From Thermotoga sp. SG1 (GTDB lineage: Bacteria > Thermotogota > Thermotogae > Thermotogales > Thermotogaceae): a stretch of 64,000 bases of DNA. Within the stretch, counting starts at the first letter, position 1; each line of letters begins with the position of its first letter. The stretch spans positions 92,563 to 156,562 of the forward strand of contig NZ_LNDD01000002.1 in the NCBI RefSeq assembly GCF_002865985.1. Direction: 5' to 3'. The translations under genes and the position numbers were made by a program. Shown one piece after another: positions 28,403-38,400 of this stretch. The notes beneath the pieces are model-generated. The model was not told the origin of the DNA. It saw nothing but the letters and a program-made list of their open reading frames with translations, and searched no databases.

Positions 28403-29638
28403 TCACTGGCTGAGTAAGAACTTCAGCTCTTTTGCGATGTTCTTTATCGCCTCTTCCGATGTTGCTTGCCTTGTCAGTGCAGCGTGCACATACCTCTGAA
28501 TGACATCGGAAACTTCACTGTAGTTTGCAACTCTTGGTCTTGGAAGGGCGTTCAAGAAGACACTGAGAAGCTCAACCATGAAAGGAGCAGCTTCCTTGAG
28601 TTTTGGATCTTTGTAAACGGCTTTCCTTGTTGGATTCTGACCAGCGTTTATGGCCTTGTAGAGCTGCTGTTCATAGCTTGTGAGGAACTTTATGAGTTTC
28701 TTTGCCGCCTCTTTTTCTTCAGGAGAAGAGAAGCTGTTTATTCCAAGCATCCAGCCACCGAGAGTTGCCGCCCTTCTTCCGCCGGGTCCCATCGGAAGAG
28801 GTGCTACTCCTACTTTTCCTTTGATCGGAGATTCGTCGCTGTTCACAAGGGACCATGCGTACGGCCAGTTTCTCATGAAGACTGCCTCTCCGTTCTGGAA
28901 GATTCTTCTTGCGTCTTCTTCCATGTAGGTGGTAACACCTTCGGGTGTGACTTTGTGTTTGTAGATGAGATCAACCATGAATTGAAGCGCATCAATAGCC
29001 TGCGGTGAGTCGATCACAACGTTTCCGTTTTCATCCAAAACGTCTCCTCCGAAGGACCAGAGATACTCGAGGAAATCGCAGACAAGTCCTTCGTACCTTG
29101 CACCCTGCCAGACGAACCCGTGAATACCTTCGGCCTGGGAGATCTTCTTTGCCATCTCAACGAGTTCATCCCATGTTCTTGGAGGATGATCGTATCCGTA
29201 CTTTTCGAGAAGATCTTTTCTGTAGTAAAGAAGGCCAGCATCGGTGAACCATGGAACGGCAACGATCTTTCCGTTGACTGTAGCAGCCATCACCGTTCCA
29301 GGGAGGAACTCACCGAGTTCGAAGTAGTCTTTATCGGCCGTCAGGTCCTCGAGGAACGGTGCAAACTCTGCCGGCCAGATCACGTCGAGCATGAGAACGT
29401 CTGGATCGCTTTCACCGGCAGCAAAGTACGTGACGTAAAGGTCGTGTCTTTCGGTTGAACTGTCCGGCATGGGTATGATCTCCACTTCGATATCTGGATA
29501 CTGCTGTTGAAACATCTCGATCTGCTTCTTCAAAACCTCGAGTTCCTTTCCAACCCCTCCAGATGTCATGGTGATCTTCACTGCGAAGAGACCACCAACC
29601 AGAAGAACAGTAAGAAGTAGAGCAAAATACTTTCTCAT
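28403..29638 (-). CDS. treE: CUT1 sugar-binding protein, trehalose/maltose type
   Basis: 411 residues with a signal peptide (about 1-19, ending LFA) and the family-1 binding-protein pattern: KITMTSGGVGKELEVLKKQ start, QQYPDIEVEIIP near 49-60, DVLMLDVIWPAEFA near 84-97 and a C-terminal helix bundle. The ATG at 29638 follows AAGGAGGTG. It is first gene of the operon with treF and treG, and an inverted repeat lies in its upstream region. I recall that the orthologous TreE of T. maritima binds trehalose, sucrose and glucose; nearby beta-glucosidase and cellobiose phosphorylase would instead suggest a beta-glucoside, so the substrate is open. Confidence 0.88.
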   Translation of the reverse strand: MRKYFALLLTVLLVGGLFAVKITMTSGGVGKELEVLKKQIEMFQQQYPDIEVEIIPMPDSSTERHDLYVTYFAAGESDPDVLMLDVIWPAEFAPFLEDLTADKDYFELGEFLPGTVMAATVNGKIVAVPWFTDAGLLYYRKDLLEKYGYDHPPRTWDELVEMAKKISQAEGIHGFVWQGARYEGLVCDFLEYLWSFGGDVLDENGNVVIDSPQAIDALQFMVDLIYKHKVTPEGVTTYMEEDARRIFQNGEAVFMRNWPYAWSLVNSDESPIKGKVGVAPLPMGPGGRRAATLGGWMLGINSFSSPEEKEAAKKLIKFLTSYEQQLYKAINAGQNPTRKAVYKDPKLKEAAPFMVELLSVFLNALPRPRVANYSEVSDVIQRYVHAALTRQATSEEAIKNIAKELKFLLSQ

Positions 29639-29709
29639 GATGAGAACACCTCCTTAAGTATGAGTTAAATGATGATACAATCAAATTAACCTACTAGATA
29701 TTTTGCCAG

Positions 29710-29737
29710 ACTCATCGTTTCAATGCAAACGAGATAT
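29710..29737 (-). promoter_or_regulatory. treE promoter region with TCGTTT-N6-AAACGA palindrome
   Basis: TCGTTTCAATGCAAACGA (29715-29732) is an inverted repeat with perfect 6-base arms. On the minus strand it overlaps possible -35 hexamers TTGCAT and TTGAAA, followed at 17 bases by CAAAAT or TATCTA. It looks like a repressor site over the treE promoter. Confidence 0.5.
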
Positions 29738-29821
29738 CGGGAGAAAACAGGAGATTTTTTTCGTTAAATGAAAATAATTGGGGATAATTACCCGGGATGG
29801 ACAGATAGGAAGGAAAATGAG

Positions 29822-29853
29822 GTATCAAAAAGAAAGGGCGGATTGCTCCGCCC
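29822..29853 (-). terminator. Terminator after bglA
   Basis: GGGCGGA and TCCGCCC (29836-29842, 29847-29853) with a TTGC/GCAA loop; the minus strand continues TTTCTTTTTG. Strong intrinsic terminator three bases past the bglA stop. Confidence 0.88.
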
Positions 29854-29856
29854 CTT

Positions 29857-31191
29857 TCAATCTGCCAATCCGTTGTTTTTGATCACGTTCGAGTACCAGT
29901 GCCCACTGTCTTTTATGATTCTCTTCTGTGTGCTGTAGTCCACGTAAACTATACCGAACCTCTTCGAATATCCCTCCGCCCATTCGAAATTGTCAAGGAG
30001 TGACCATACGAAGTAACCCTTCAGTGGGACCCCATCCTGGATCGCCCTCCAGACCTGTTCGATGTGGTCTTTCAGATAATCTATCCTGTTCTGATCGTGA
30101 ACTTTTCCGTCCTCACTCACCACGTCGTCGAACGCTGCTCCGTTTTCTGTGATGTACACCTCTTGTGGGTTGTACTCTTCTTTGACACTTTTGAGAATCC
30201 AGTAGATACCCTCAGGAACGATCTCCCATCCCATGGCGGTTTTAGGAAGGTTTCTTTCGACGAAGGACACCTTGGCCGGTGAGTTTGGATCGTACTTCAC
30301 CATGTGACCTGAATAGTAGTTCAGTCCAACAAAATCGATCTCTTGCTTTATCTCTTCCATGTCCTCTTCGTAGTTTCTGGGAAGGAACTCTTTTGCAAAT
30401 TCCAGGACAAGATCCGGGTACTCTCCTTTGTAGATGGGGTTCAAAAAGAGCGGGTAGTTGTTGAACTGGTGCATGAATCTTGCGGCTCTGATATCTTCTT
30501 CTTTTTCGCTTGCAGGTTCGAAGTATCCGTTGTTGAAAACAATCCCTATCTTTCCGTCTTTCACCATTTCTCTGAACACCTTCACGGATTTTGCGTGCGC
30601 TCTCAAGAGGTTGTGAACCGCATGGAATGCTACGTAGATGTCTCTCATCCCAGGGGCATGGACTCCGTACAGATGTCCCACTATGGCAACGACCCACGGT
30701 TCGTTCAGAGTGATCCAGTGTTTGACGCGGTCACCGAAATTTTCAAAGAGAACCCTTGAGTACTCTGCGAACCAGTCGGCTATGTCTCGATTTGCCCAGC
30801 CACCCTTCAACTGCAGAGAAAAGGGAAGGTCCCAGTGGTAGATGGTTATAAATGGTGTTATGTTCTTCTCAAGGAGGGTGTCTATGATCCTGTTGTAGAA
30901 GTCCAGACCCTTTTGGTTCACCTTCCCCGTTCCTTCCGGAAGAATCCTTGGCCAGCTGATGGAGAATCTGTAGGCCTTTGCACCGATTTTTTCGATGATC
31001 TCGATGTCCTCTTTCCATCTGTTGTAATGGTCGCAGGCCACATCTCCGGTGTTACCGTTTTTCACGTTTCCAGGTGTGTGGGAGAAGGTGTGCCAGATGG
31101 ACATACCTGCTCCGTCTGCGAGGGGAGAACCTTCGATCTGGTAGGAAGCCGTTGCGACTCCCCAGAGGAACCCTTCGGGAAACTTTTTCAT
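29857..31191 (-). CDS. bglA: Beta-glucosidase / 1,4-beta-glucan glucohydrolase, GH1
   Basis: Cytoplasmic GH1 enzyme that removes glucose from cellobiose and beta-glucan oligosaccharides. From ATG 31191 (GAGGTG six bases upstream) it has 444 residues and no signal peptide; the frame is open to a GTG at 31200. It begins MKKFPEGFLWGVATASYQIEG, nearly identical to the well-studied T. maritima BglA as I recall it. The catalytic pair fits Glu164 in TLNEPW and Glu349 in ITENGA. T. neapolitana has an equivalent called GghA beside cellobiose phosphorylase. It follows cbpA by 114 bases with a terminator-like hairpin between, so it may be partly co-transcribed. Confidence 0.95.
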   Translation of the reverse strand: MKKFPEGFLWGVATASYQIEGSPLADGAGMSIWHTFSHTPGNVKNGNTGDVACDHYNRWKEDIEIIEKIGAKAYRFSISWPRILPEGTGKVNQKGLDFYNRIIDTLLEKNITPFITIYHWDLPFSLQLKGGWANRDIADWFAEYSRVLFENFGDRVKHWITLNEPWVVAIVGHLYGVHAPGMRDIYVAFHAVHNLLRAHAKSVKVFREMVKDGKIGIVFNNGYFEPASEKEEDIRAARFMHQFNNYPLFLNPIYKGEYPDLVLEFAKEFLPRNYEEDMEEIKQEIDFVGLNYYSGHMVKYDPNSPAKVSFVERNLPKTAMGWEIVPEGIYWILKSVKEEYNPQEVYITENGAAFDDVVSEDGKVHDQNRIDYLKDHIEQVWRAIQDGVPLKGYFVWSLLDNFEWAEGYSKRFGIVYVDYSTQKRIIKDSGHWYSNVIKNNGLAD

Positions 31192-31241
31192 GATCATCAC
31201 CTCGCCCTTTGCTGTGGTTTGCTTGCCGAACTATTCTATCA

Positions 31242-31269
31242 CAAAAAAAAGAAGGGGGTGGCCCCTTTT
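31242..31269 (-). terminator. Hairpin with long T run between cbpA and bglA
   Basis: On the minus strand AAGGGG-CCA-CCCCCTT is followed by CTTTTTTTTG. It should end most cbpA transcripts. Just past it TGATAGAAT could be an extended -10 for bglA. Confidence 0.75.
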
Positions 31270-31275
31270 CTGAAA

Positions 31276-31295
31276 TCTGAAGTATTCTGAAGTAT
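31276..31295. repeat. Tandem 10-base repeat after cbpA
   Basis: TCTGAAGTAT occurs twice in direct contact, just after the cbpA stop and before the terminator hairpin. It probably arose by slippage; no function is apparent. Confidence 0.7.
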
Positions 31296-31304
31296 GAGGA
31301 AAGA

Positions 31305-33746
31305 TTATCCCATCAGAACTTCCACTCTGTGCACTTTTCCATCGTTGAAAACTGGTAGGATCTGTCCCTCAATTTTCTTTCCGTCGACGATAATCTCTTT
31401 TACACCTTTGGAAACGTGGTGAGGATTTTTTACCGTTATCTCGTAGGTTGCTCCCCTGAACCTTCTTGTGATTTTGAAACCGTCCCAATCTTCAGGTACG
31501 CACGGGTCCACCATGAGACCATCGTAGGTGGGCCTTATCCCCAGGATGTACTGAGTTATCGCAACAAAGCTCCAGGCGGCTGTTCCCGTGAGCCAGGAGT
31601 TTTTGGCTTCTCCGTGTCTTGGTGCATCTTTTCCTGCCACCATCTGTGCGTAGACGTAGGGCTCTGTTCTGTGGATTTCACTTATGTCTTCTAGATAGGC
31701 GGGAGTAATCTTTCTGTAGATCTCAAAGGCTCTGTCCCCCCTTCCAATAACAGTTTCTGCTATCGCTACCCACGGGTTGTTGTGACAGAATATACCAGCG
31801 TTTTCTTTGTAGCCCGGAGGATAACTCGAGATCTCACCGAGTTCTATGTAGTATCTGCTGTAGGCAGGCTGCTGAAGAACAAGGCCGTAGGGTGTATCGA
31901 GGTACTTTTTCACAGAATCAAGTGCTTTCTTTGCATATCCATTTTCCACTCCGATTCCTGCCATGACACACATTCCCTGCGGTTCTATGAAGATCTTTCC
32001 TTCTTCACATTCTTTACTTCCCACTTTCCTTCCAAAGGCATCGTACGCCCTGAGGAACCATTCTCCATCCCAGCCGTATTCCAGAGTGGTCTCTATCATT
32101 TCCTTTACGTGTCTTTCTGCCTCTTTTGCTTCATCCTCGAGCCCGAGTCTTCTGCAGATCTCCACAAACTCTTTTCCAGCCAGAACGAAAAGTCCTGCTA
32201 TGAAGACAGATTCTGCCACCCTTCCATCGAGGGCGTTGACAGTTGTCTGGAAGGATTCGTCCGGATTTTTGGAAAAACAGTTCAGGTTGAGACAGTCGTT
32301 CCAGTCTGCCCTTCCTATGAGTGGAAGGCCGTGGGGTCCGAGGTTGTTCACGGTGAAGTAGAAAGATCTTTTCAGATGCTCGAAAAGCGTTGCCTTTTTG
32401 TCTGGATTGTTGTCGAAGGGGACTTCTTCGTCAAGGATGTCCCAGTCTCCCGTTTCCTTGATGTACGCGCTTGTTGAGAGAATGAGCCACAGGGGATCGT
32501 CGTTGAACCCACCGCCAATTTCGTTGTTTCCCTTTTTTGTGAGCGGCTGGAACTGATGATAGGTGCTTCCATCTTCGAACTGTATGGAGGCAAGGTCAAG
32601 AATCCTCTGTCTTGCCTTTTCTGGTATCATGTGGACGAATCCAAGGATATCCTGATTTGAATCTCTGAAGCCTATACCCCTGCTGATTCCGGATTCGAAA
32701 TAAGAAGCGCTCCGTGCGATGTTGAATGTGACCATACACTGATACTGGTTCCAGATGTTCACCATCCTGTTGAGTTTTTCATCGTGTGTTTCCACCTGTA
32801 TTCTTCCTAGGAGATCGTCCCAGTATTCCTTCAGTTCTTTCAGGGCGCGTTCGACATCTTCTTTTGTTTTGAACCTTTCTATCATTTCTTTTGCGCGTTT
32901 TTTGTTGATCACTCCTGGTCTTTCCCATTTTTCTTCCTCTGGATTTTCGACGTATCCAAGTATGAAGATGAGTTCTTTTTCTCCAGAAGGAGGAATCTCA
33001 AGTTCAAGATAGTGAGATGCAATGGGTGCCCAGCCGCTCGCCACCGAGTTTTTGGGCTTTCCTTCCACAACCGCCTGAGGTGCTTCAAAGCCGTTGTAAA
33101 GGCCCATGAAAGATTCTCTATCTGTATCGAAACCGTCTATCGGATGATTCACGGAATAGAACGCGTAGTGGTTTCTTCTTTCCCTGTACTCTGTTTTGTG
33201 GTAGATCACAGAACCTTCTATCTCCACTTCTCCGGTGCTGTAGTTTCTCTGAAAGTTCGTCATGTCATCGAGGGCGTTCCAGAGACAGAACTCTATGAAG
33301 GAAAAGAGTTTGATCTTTCTTGGCTTTTCTGCTCTGTTTTGAAGTACAAGGTAATGAACCTCTCCCGTGAAATGCCTTGGAACAAAAAAGGTGATGGTTG
33401 CCCTCAGACCGTTTCTTTCTCCGGTGATCTTCGTGTATCCAAGACCGTGTCTTGCTTCGAAGAAAGAAAGGTCTCTTCTCACTGGCATCCAGGTGGGAGA
33501 CCAGAAATCTCCATCTTCTTCCCTTATGTAGAAATACCTTCCCCCAGCGTCTGTTGGCACGTTGTTGTATCTGAACCTGGTGATCCTTCTGAGCCTTGCA
33601 TCCTTGTAAAAACAATAGCCCCCTGCCATATGAGAAATGATGGAGAAGAAATCCTCCGTTCCAAGATAGTTTATCCACGGGTACGGTGTTCTTGGTGTTG
33701 TTATGACGTACTCTCTGTTTTCATCGTCGAAGTAGCCAAACTTCAC
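31305..33746 (-). CDS. cbpA: Cellobiose phosphorylase, GH94
   Basis: Cytoplasmic enzyme that splits cellobiose with phosphate into glucose and glucose 1-phosphate, saving ATP. 813 residues, usual for the family, with N-terminus [31 protein letters not shown] and the substrate-binding region RFRYNN. The (alpha/alpha)6 core has [13 protein letters not shown] near 360 and the catalytic-acid region [12 protein letters not shown] near 475-486. The GTG at 33746 follows GAGGTGAT. A promoter with a palindrome in its spacer is just upstream. With bglA it gives two routes for beta-glucan oligomers: hydrolysis and phosphorolysis. Confidence 0.95.
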   Translation of the reverse strand: MKFGYFDDENREYVITTPRTPYPWINYLGTEDFFSIISHMAGGYCFYKDARLRRITRFRYNNVPTDAGGRYFYIREEDGDFWSPTWMPVRRDLSFFEARHGLGYTKITGERNGLRATITFFVPRHFTGEVHYLVLQNRAEKPRKIKLFSFIEFCLWNALDDMTNFQRNYSTGEVEIEGSVIYHKTEYRERRNHYAFYSVNHPIDGFDTDRESFMGLYNGFEAPQAVVEGKPKNSVASGWAPIASHYLELEIPPSGEKELIFILGYVENPEEEKWERPGVINKKRAKEMIERFKTKEDVERALKELKEYWDDLLGRIQVETHDEKLNRMVNIWNQYQCMVTFNIARSASYFESGISRGIGFRDSNQDILGFVHMIPEKARQRILDLASIQFEDGSTYHQFQPLTKKGNNEIGGGFNDDPLWLILSTSAYIKETGDWDILDEEVPFDNNPDKKATLFEHLKRSFYFTVNNLGPHGLPLIGRADWNDCLNLNCFSKNPDESFQTTVNALDGRVAESVFIAGLFVLAGKEFVEICRRLGLEDEAKEAERHVKEMIETTLEYGWDGEWFLRAYDAFGRKVGSKECEEGKIFIEPQGMCVMAGIGVENGYAKKALDSVKKYLDTPYGLVLQQPAYSRYYIELGEISSYPPGYKENAGIFCHNNPWVAIAETVIGRGDRAFEIYRKITPAYLEDISEIHRTEPYVYAQMVAGKDAPRHGEAKNSWLTGTAAWSFVAITQYILGIRPTYDGLMVDPCVPEDWDGFKITRRFRGATYEITVKNPHHVSKGVKEIIVDGKKIEGQILPVFNDGKVHRVEVLMG

Positions 33747-33779
33747 GCTATCACCTCTTTGAGTCTTGTTGTCGTGAGT

Positions 33780-33807
33780 ATTTTAATGTGAAAATGTTTT
33801 CATGCAA
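33780..33807 (-). promoter_or_regulatory. cbpA promoter with operator-like palindrome
   Basis: On the minus strand TTGCAT (33802-33807), 16 bases, and TAAAAT (33780-33785). The spacer holds the perfect inverted repeat TGAAAACATTTTCA (33789-33802), ideally placed for a repressor. Confidence 0.65.
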
Positions 33808-33837
33808 AGTCCAAAGAAAAGAACCTACGCTCAACTA

Positions 33838-33854
33838 TCGATGAATATCATCGA
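33838..33854. promoter_or_regulatory. 17-base palindrome upstream of cbpA promoter
   Basis: TCGATGAATATCATCGA has perfect 7-base arms around ATA and lies about 30 bases before the cbpA -35. It could bind an activator or a second repressor dimer. Apart from this repeat and the two promoters, I see no gene in 33747-34055. Confidence 0.45.
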
Positions 33855-34002
33855 AAAGAAACCATTTTCTTCTGATTCTGCTCTGTTTTGATTTCCTGAG
33901 ATGGTTTGTATAGATTCAAAATTGTTAGTTTTTGCGATAGATGAATGTTCGTTTTAAAAAGGTTTTCGTCCTCGTATTAGAAAACTATCTGTGCATTTAA
34001 TA

Positions 34003-34031
34003 TTGACATTTTGTTAGATCGGAGTTAAAAT
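34003..34031 (+). promoter_or_regulatory. Promoter of the DUF4382 lipoprotein gene
   Basis: TTGACA (34003-34008), 17 bases, TAAAAT (34026-34031): near consensus. A strong ribosome site AAAGGAGGTGG follows at 34040-34050. Confidence 0.85.
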
Positions 34032-34055
34032 TTTCCAACGAAAGGAGGTGGAATC

Positions 34056-34988
34056 ATGAAGTACGTTCTCTGAACGGTTGTGTTTCTTGGTCTGATATCC
34101 GGGTGTGTGCTTTTCACCACAGGAACGAATACAACAAAAGTTCCTGTGTATCTCACAGACAACCCATATTTTAACGTTGAAGAGTTGTGGGTGAGGATTT
34201 CCGATGTAACGTACCACTACTCGCTGAGCGGAGAAGGATATGAGGCCGCCGTCACCCTGCTGGAGGATGAGTTTGATCTTCTCTCACTTGCAGGAACCGA
34301 AGTTCGATTCTTTGAGATAGAAATCCCAGAAGGAGCAAAACTGGAGTGGATCAGATTACAGGTTGATGAAGCTACCGCTGTTGTGAACAATGAAGAAAAA
34401 AGTATTACTGTTCCCTCCAAAAAGATCAAGATCATAAAACCCGTCATAGTGCAAAGCGGTGATGAAATCGTCCTTGATTTCGATGTGGCAAGGTCTTTTC
34501 GAGTTGTTCAGGGAGCAGGTCAGTACATACTCAGACCGGTTATTATTCCGTACCACAGGGAAAGACACGAATATGAACACGGCCCAGGCGAGGATGAAGA
34601 GCACAGATACAGGTACGAAGTTGAAGGAGAGCTTAAGGGGACACTGGCGGGAACCCCATGTCTTGTTGCTCTCTTTGAAGGAGAAACCTGTTCCGGTACG
34701 CTCGTTGATCTTGAAATCACGGATGATGGCTTCTCCTTCGAGGAACTGAAGGAAGCTACCCATACCCTCTGTGTGTACAGCGAATTCACACTACTAGAAC
34801 ACGAAGCCACCGAATCTAATGAAGGCGAGTTCGAAGTGGACGAAGAAGAAGTGGAGAGCGTGAACAACGAGATTCAGGAAAGGTTGCCAGAACTGATGCC
34901 TGTTGCATCGGAGGTCTTTTATCTAGGCAACTCAACAATCACGTACATCCAGGACTCTGACGTCATAGAACTCAGGCTGGATGATTAA
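34056..34988 (+). pseudogene. DUF4382-type lipoprotein gene with TGA at codon 6
   Basis: The ATG at 34056 is seven bases behind a perfect ribosome site and a near-consensus promoter, but codon 6 (34071-34073) is TGA. Ignoring it, the product is 310 codons: MKYVL-stop-TVVFLGLISGC, a lipoprotein signal with lipobox ISGC, then a beta-rich domain of DUF4382 type (VPVYLTDNPYFNVEELWVRI, near residues 28-47) and a Glu-rich second half with an EHxxxEDEEHRY segment. The rest of the frame is open with normal codon use to the TAA at 34988, so decay is recent, or the TGA is read through, or it is a base error. Re-initiation at GTG 34080 would leave no basic residues in the signal peptide. Function unknown. 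Confidence 0.75.
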
Positions 34989-35046
34989 AATGGGGGAGGG
35001 ACGCCTGGGAGATCTGAGACGCTAAAAGATGGGAAATGAGAACTTT

Positions 35047-35226
35047 TCAGACTTCCACTGTTTCTTTCTCTTTCCTTCTCCTCCTTCTGGAGGAGACTTT
35101 TTCTTCCTCTTTTGCTTTTTCAAGGAGTTTTTCTTCGAGTTCGATGGCTTTGAGGTTTTCAAGGGCCTTCTTTACCCTTTCTTCGTGAATCTCCCTTATA
35201 ACTTCTGGCGGCAGGAACATCATCAT
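35047..35226 (-). CDS. Unrecognised 59-residue charged protein
   Basis: A small gene with an excellent ribosome site (AAGGAGGTGAT seven bases before ATG 35226) in the gap between the DUF4382 and alpha-mannosidase genes. It begins with three Met codons, then FLPPEVIREIHEERVKKAL, a Glu/Lys/Leu-rich helical middle (about 20-42, coiled-coil-like) and the basic patch SSRRRRRKEKE near 46-56. I know no family for it. The helical start and Arg patch suggest a nucleic-acid or membrane-surface binder, but this is a guess. Its promoter region carries a perfect palindrome, so expression is probably controlled. The start could be any of the three ATGs (35226, 35223, 35220). Confidence 0.7.
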   Translation of the reverse strand: MMMFLPPEVIREIHEERVKKALENLKAIELEEKLLEKAKEEEKVSSRRRRRKEKETVEV

Positions 35227-35289
35227 AGTATCACCTCCTTCTCAAGTTGTCATGCCCTTATTGACATTCATTTCTTCCGTCCTGGTATT

Positions 35290-35330
35290 TTTATAACATA
35301 AGCGTGATACAAATTGAGAACATTTCTCAA
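35290..35330 (-). promoter_or_regulatory. Promoter and 17-base palindrome for the small gene
   Basis: TATAAA (35290-35295) is a -10 on the minus strand. Where the -35 should be lies TTGAGAAATGTTCTCAA (35314-35330), with perfect 7-base arms around ATG. The overlap suggests an operator that controls the 59-residue gene. Confidence 0.55.
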
Positions 35331-35379
35331 AAGAATCTCTTAAGTTATTTTTTATGGGAGATTACGCAAGATCAGTTAG

Positions 35380-35413
35380 GTTAAACAAAGAGCGGGAAGA
35401 AATCCCGCTCTTT
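35380..35413 (-). terminator. Terminator of the mannoside operon
   Basis: AAAGAGCGGGA and TCCCGCTCTTT (35387-35397, 35403-35413) form an 11-bp stem with a five-base loop just after the alpha-mannosidase stop; the minus strand continues GTTTAACC. Confidence 0.82.
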
Positions 35414-35435
35414 CAAAGGCAAAAGGAAGGCTTTC

Positions 35436-38400
35436 TCACTCTACAACGAACGTGTAGATTTTGAACGGCCGGTAACTCAAGGGGAAAGAAACCTCTTTTC
35501 TTTCCTCTTCCAGAAGGTTTGTCAGATAGATCTTTTCTTTCCAGGGGATCTTAACCGAGAGTTTACCGGACGTTCCGAAGATCTCAACAAGTCTTATAAC
35601 GATCTTTCCTTTCACCTTTCTGAGTGAGGTGAGTTTGAAATTCTGTGGAAAAACTTCCAGAAAAGAAGAGGGAATGTCCAGCCTTCCAGAGACGGCAAGA
35701 AGGGGTTTGTTCAGTTCTTCTGCCTCCTTCACAACGTCTCTCAGGTCATCACCGGGGTGAACGTATATGGAGTAGGTGAACTCGTGTTTTCCTTCGTCGC
35801 AGAGAAAATCCGGAAAGATCCCGGCTTTTATCAAAGAGAGCGCCATAACGTTCTGATGAGCGCTTCCACCATACTTTCCATCGTTCAAAATGGCAACTCC
35901 AAAATCCGTTTGCGAAAGATCCATCCATCTGTGGAAAGGCACTTCAAAGCGTGCCTTTTCAAAACTGGTGTTTCTGTGAGTTGGCCTTTCTATGAAACCT
36001 CCTGAAATGTCAAACCTTGCCTTCCTTGACAAAACGGTGGTGGGAAAGTACGCCCTCAAAAGGGCCCTTCTTGTGTGCCAGTCTATCTGTGTTTTTATAT
36101 CGAGTTTTCTGCTTTTCCTCCAGAGGATGTAGTACTGCTTAATTTTGCTTCCTTCTGCTTCGTACTCGACGCGTACCACTTCTCGAACAGGACCGAACTC
36201 TATTTTTTCCACGCTTTTTGCTTTCAGGGTGTATCCTGTCTTTTCCACGCCCTCTGCTATGTCCCAGTTGTCCCAGTAGAGAGGAATGTTTTTGTGGAGT
36301 TTTAAGATGTTCCCTTTTTCTTCGAAGATGTACCTGTCCAGTTCTTTATCGTAGATCTGGATCGTTCCGTCTTCGTTCACTTCAACTTTCATGTACTCAT
36401 TTTCCATGAAGGGTCTTTCGTCTTTCGTTGCGAGCTTTTCGGTTGTGCTTTTTTGAACCTCCAACTCTATCTTTGAAAAAGGAGCGATCTCTGCGTCCAG
36501 AAAGTACACGTACTTTCCATCGTGCGTTCTTTGTTTCAAAAGAGACTTGCCCTGGAAAGAAAGATTCAGATCTTCGTTGAGCTCAAAACAGAACCTCTTT
36601 GGGAAAGACGAAACGTTCAGAAGGGTCAGGGTGTTTTCGTCTTCGACTCGAAGAGAGTCTATGGACTCTCTGACGATCTTTTCTGCTCTTTCTTTCACGA
36701 AGGTCAGCTCTTTTTCTGCGTCCTCATAGACCTCTCTTATTGAAGATCCCGGCAGGATATCGTGAAATTCGTTTCTCAAAACAGCCTTCCAGAGATCGTC
36801 AATTTCTTCGGAAAAGTCGCTATCGGTGAAGGCAGATATTAACTCTGCCAGATAAAGACCGTCTTCTGCTTCTTTGTGAAGTTTCTTCACCCTGGACTGG
36901 GAGGTATACGTTCCTCTGTGGATTTCAAGGTACAATTCTCCGTCCCACACGGGAAGGTCTCCATCGATGTTCATCTTCTCAAAGAAACTTTCGACTGTTC
37001 CCATTTCAAGATGCGGAATTCCTGGAATCTGCTTCATTATCCTGTAGTTTTCCAGCATCTCCTCGGTTGGTCCTCCACCACCGTCACCGTGGCCGAAGGA
37101 AAGAAGAATCTTGTTTGTCAGGTCCTTCTGCCTGAAGTTGTTCCAGGTTTTGTAGATGGTGTCTGGATCTATTTTTCCGTTGTATCCCTCGTTCGGATTT
37201 TTGAAACTGAAGAACAGAACCTCTGAGCCGTCTATTCCTCTCCAGCGGCACAGATCGTATGGAAACTCGTTTGTGTCGTTCCAGTTGAGTTTGGTGGTAA
37301 CAAAGTACTCTATTCCCGCACCTCTCAGAATCTGGGGAAGAACCCAGGAAAAGCCGAACACATCCGGCAACCAGCAAACCCTGCTCTTTTTACCGAACTC
37401 CTTCTCAAAGAACTTCTGCCCATAGTAGAACTGTCTTATCAGGGACTCCAACGAAGGAACGTTGCAGTCTGACTCTACCCACATGCCTCCGACGGGCTCC
37501 CATCTTCCTTCTTCAACGAGTTTCTTAACCACTTCGAAGAGTTCAGGAGAATTTTTCTTGAGGTCTTCATACATCTGGGCAGAAGATTGAGTGTAGACGA
37601 ACTCCGGATACAGCGTTGAAAGTAAAACAGAGTTTGCGAAAGTGCGAAGGATCTTTCTTTTTGTTTCTTCAACCGGCCAAAGCCAGGCGTAGTCTATGTG
37701 AGCATGCCCCACAAGGTGCACAACTCCAGCACTCGGGTATTCTTCTTTGAGTTTTTTTAACTTCTCCTTGAATCTTTCAAACTCATCTATTATGCTTTTT
37801 CTCAACTCGTCTGGAAGCAGCGCTCCGGAAAACTCTCTAAACTCAGGTGCGCTCCAGGTGTTTTTGATTTCGTCTGCTATTCCAGGGTCCATGGGAGCGG
37901 TTTTCAAATATGTTTCTGTGTCCCTTGGGGTCCATATCTTCGAGAGAAACTCTTCGGAGATGTCAAGAAGTTTCTTCGACAATGCCTTGTCATCTATCAC
38001 CTCTGCTGCTTTTATAACAAGTTCTAGCGTTTTTACCACTCTCATCAACTCTTCATCGACAACCACGAAGAACGCTTCGCTGAACACCGGCTTTTCTGGT
38101 TTTCCAAAGAGTCCCCTCGGTACCACCTGAGCCTCTATCGTGTGAGGTTTTCCATCGGCAAGAGGAGTGATGTTCAGTGTTCTGTGATACTCGTTGATTT
38201 CACCGTAGGGCTTTCCATCTACAAGAACAAGGGTCTCTCCGCCGAACCAGAGTTCCAGATAGGCCCTTTGTCCTTCAGCGACGGAGAAAGGTTCCAAATC
38301 TTTCCTGAACCATACAGGGGCGGAGTTGACGTCCCACTCAAATGGGGGAGTGACGGTTTTTTCTTCTAAACCACTGGAGAAAGACCAGTCTTTTAGTTTT

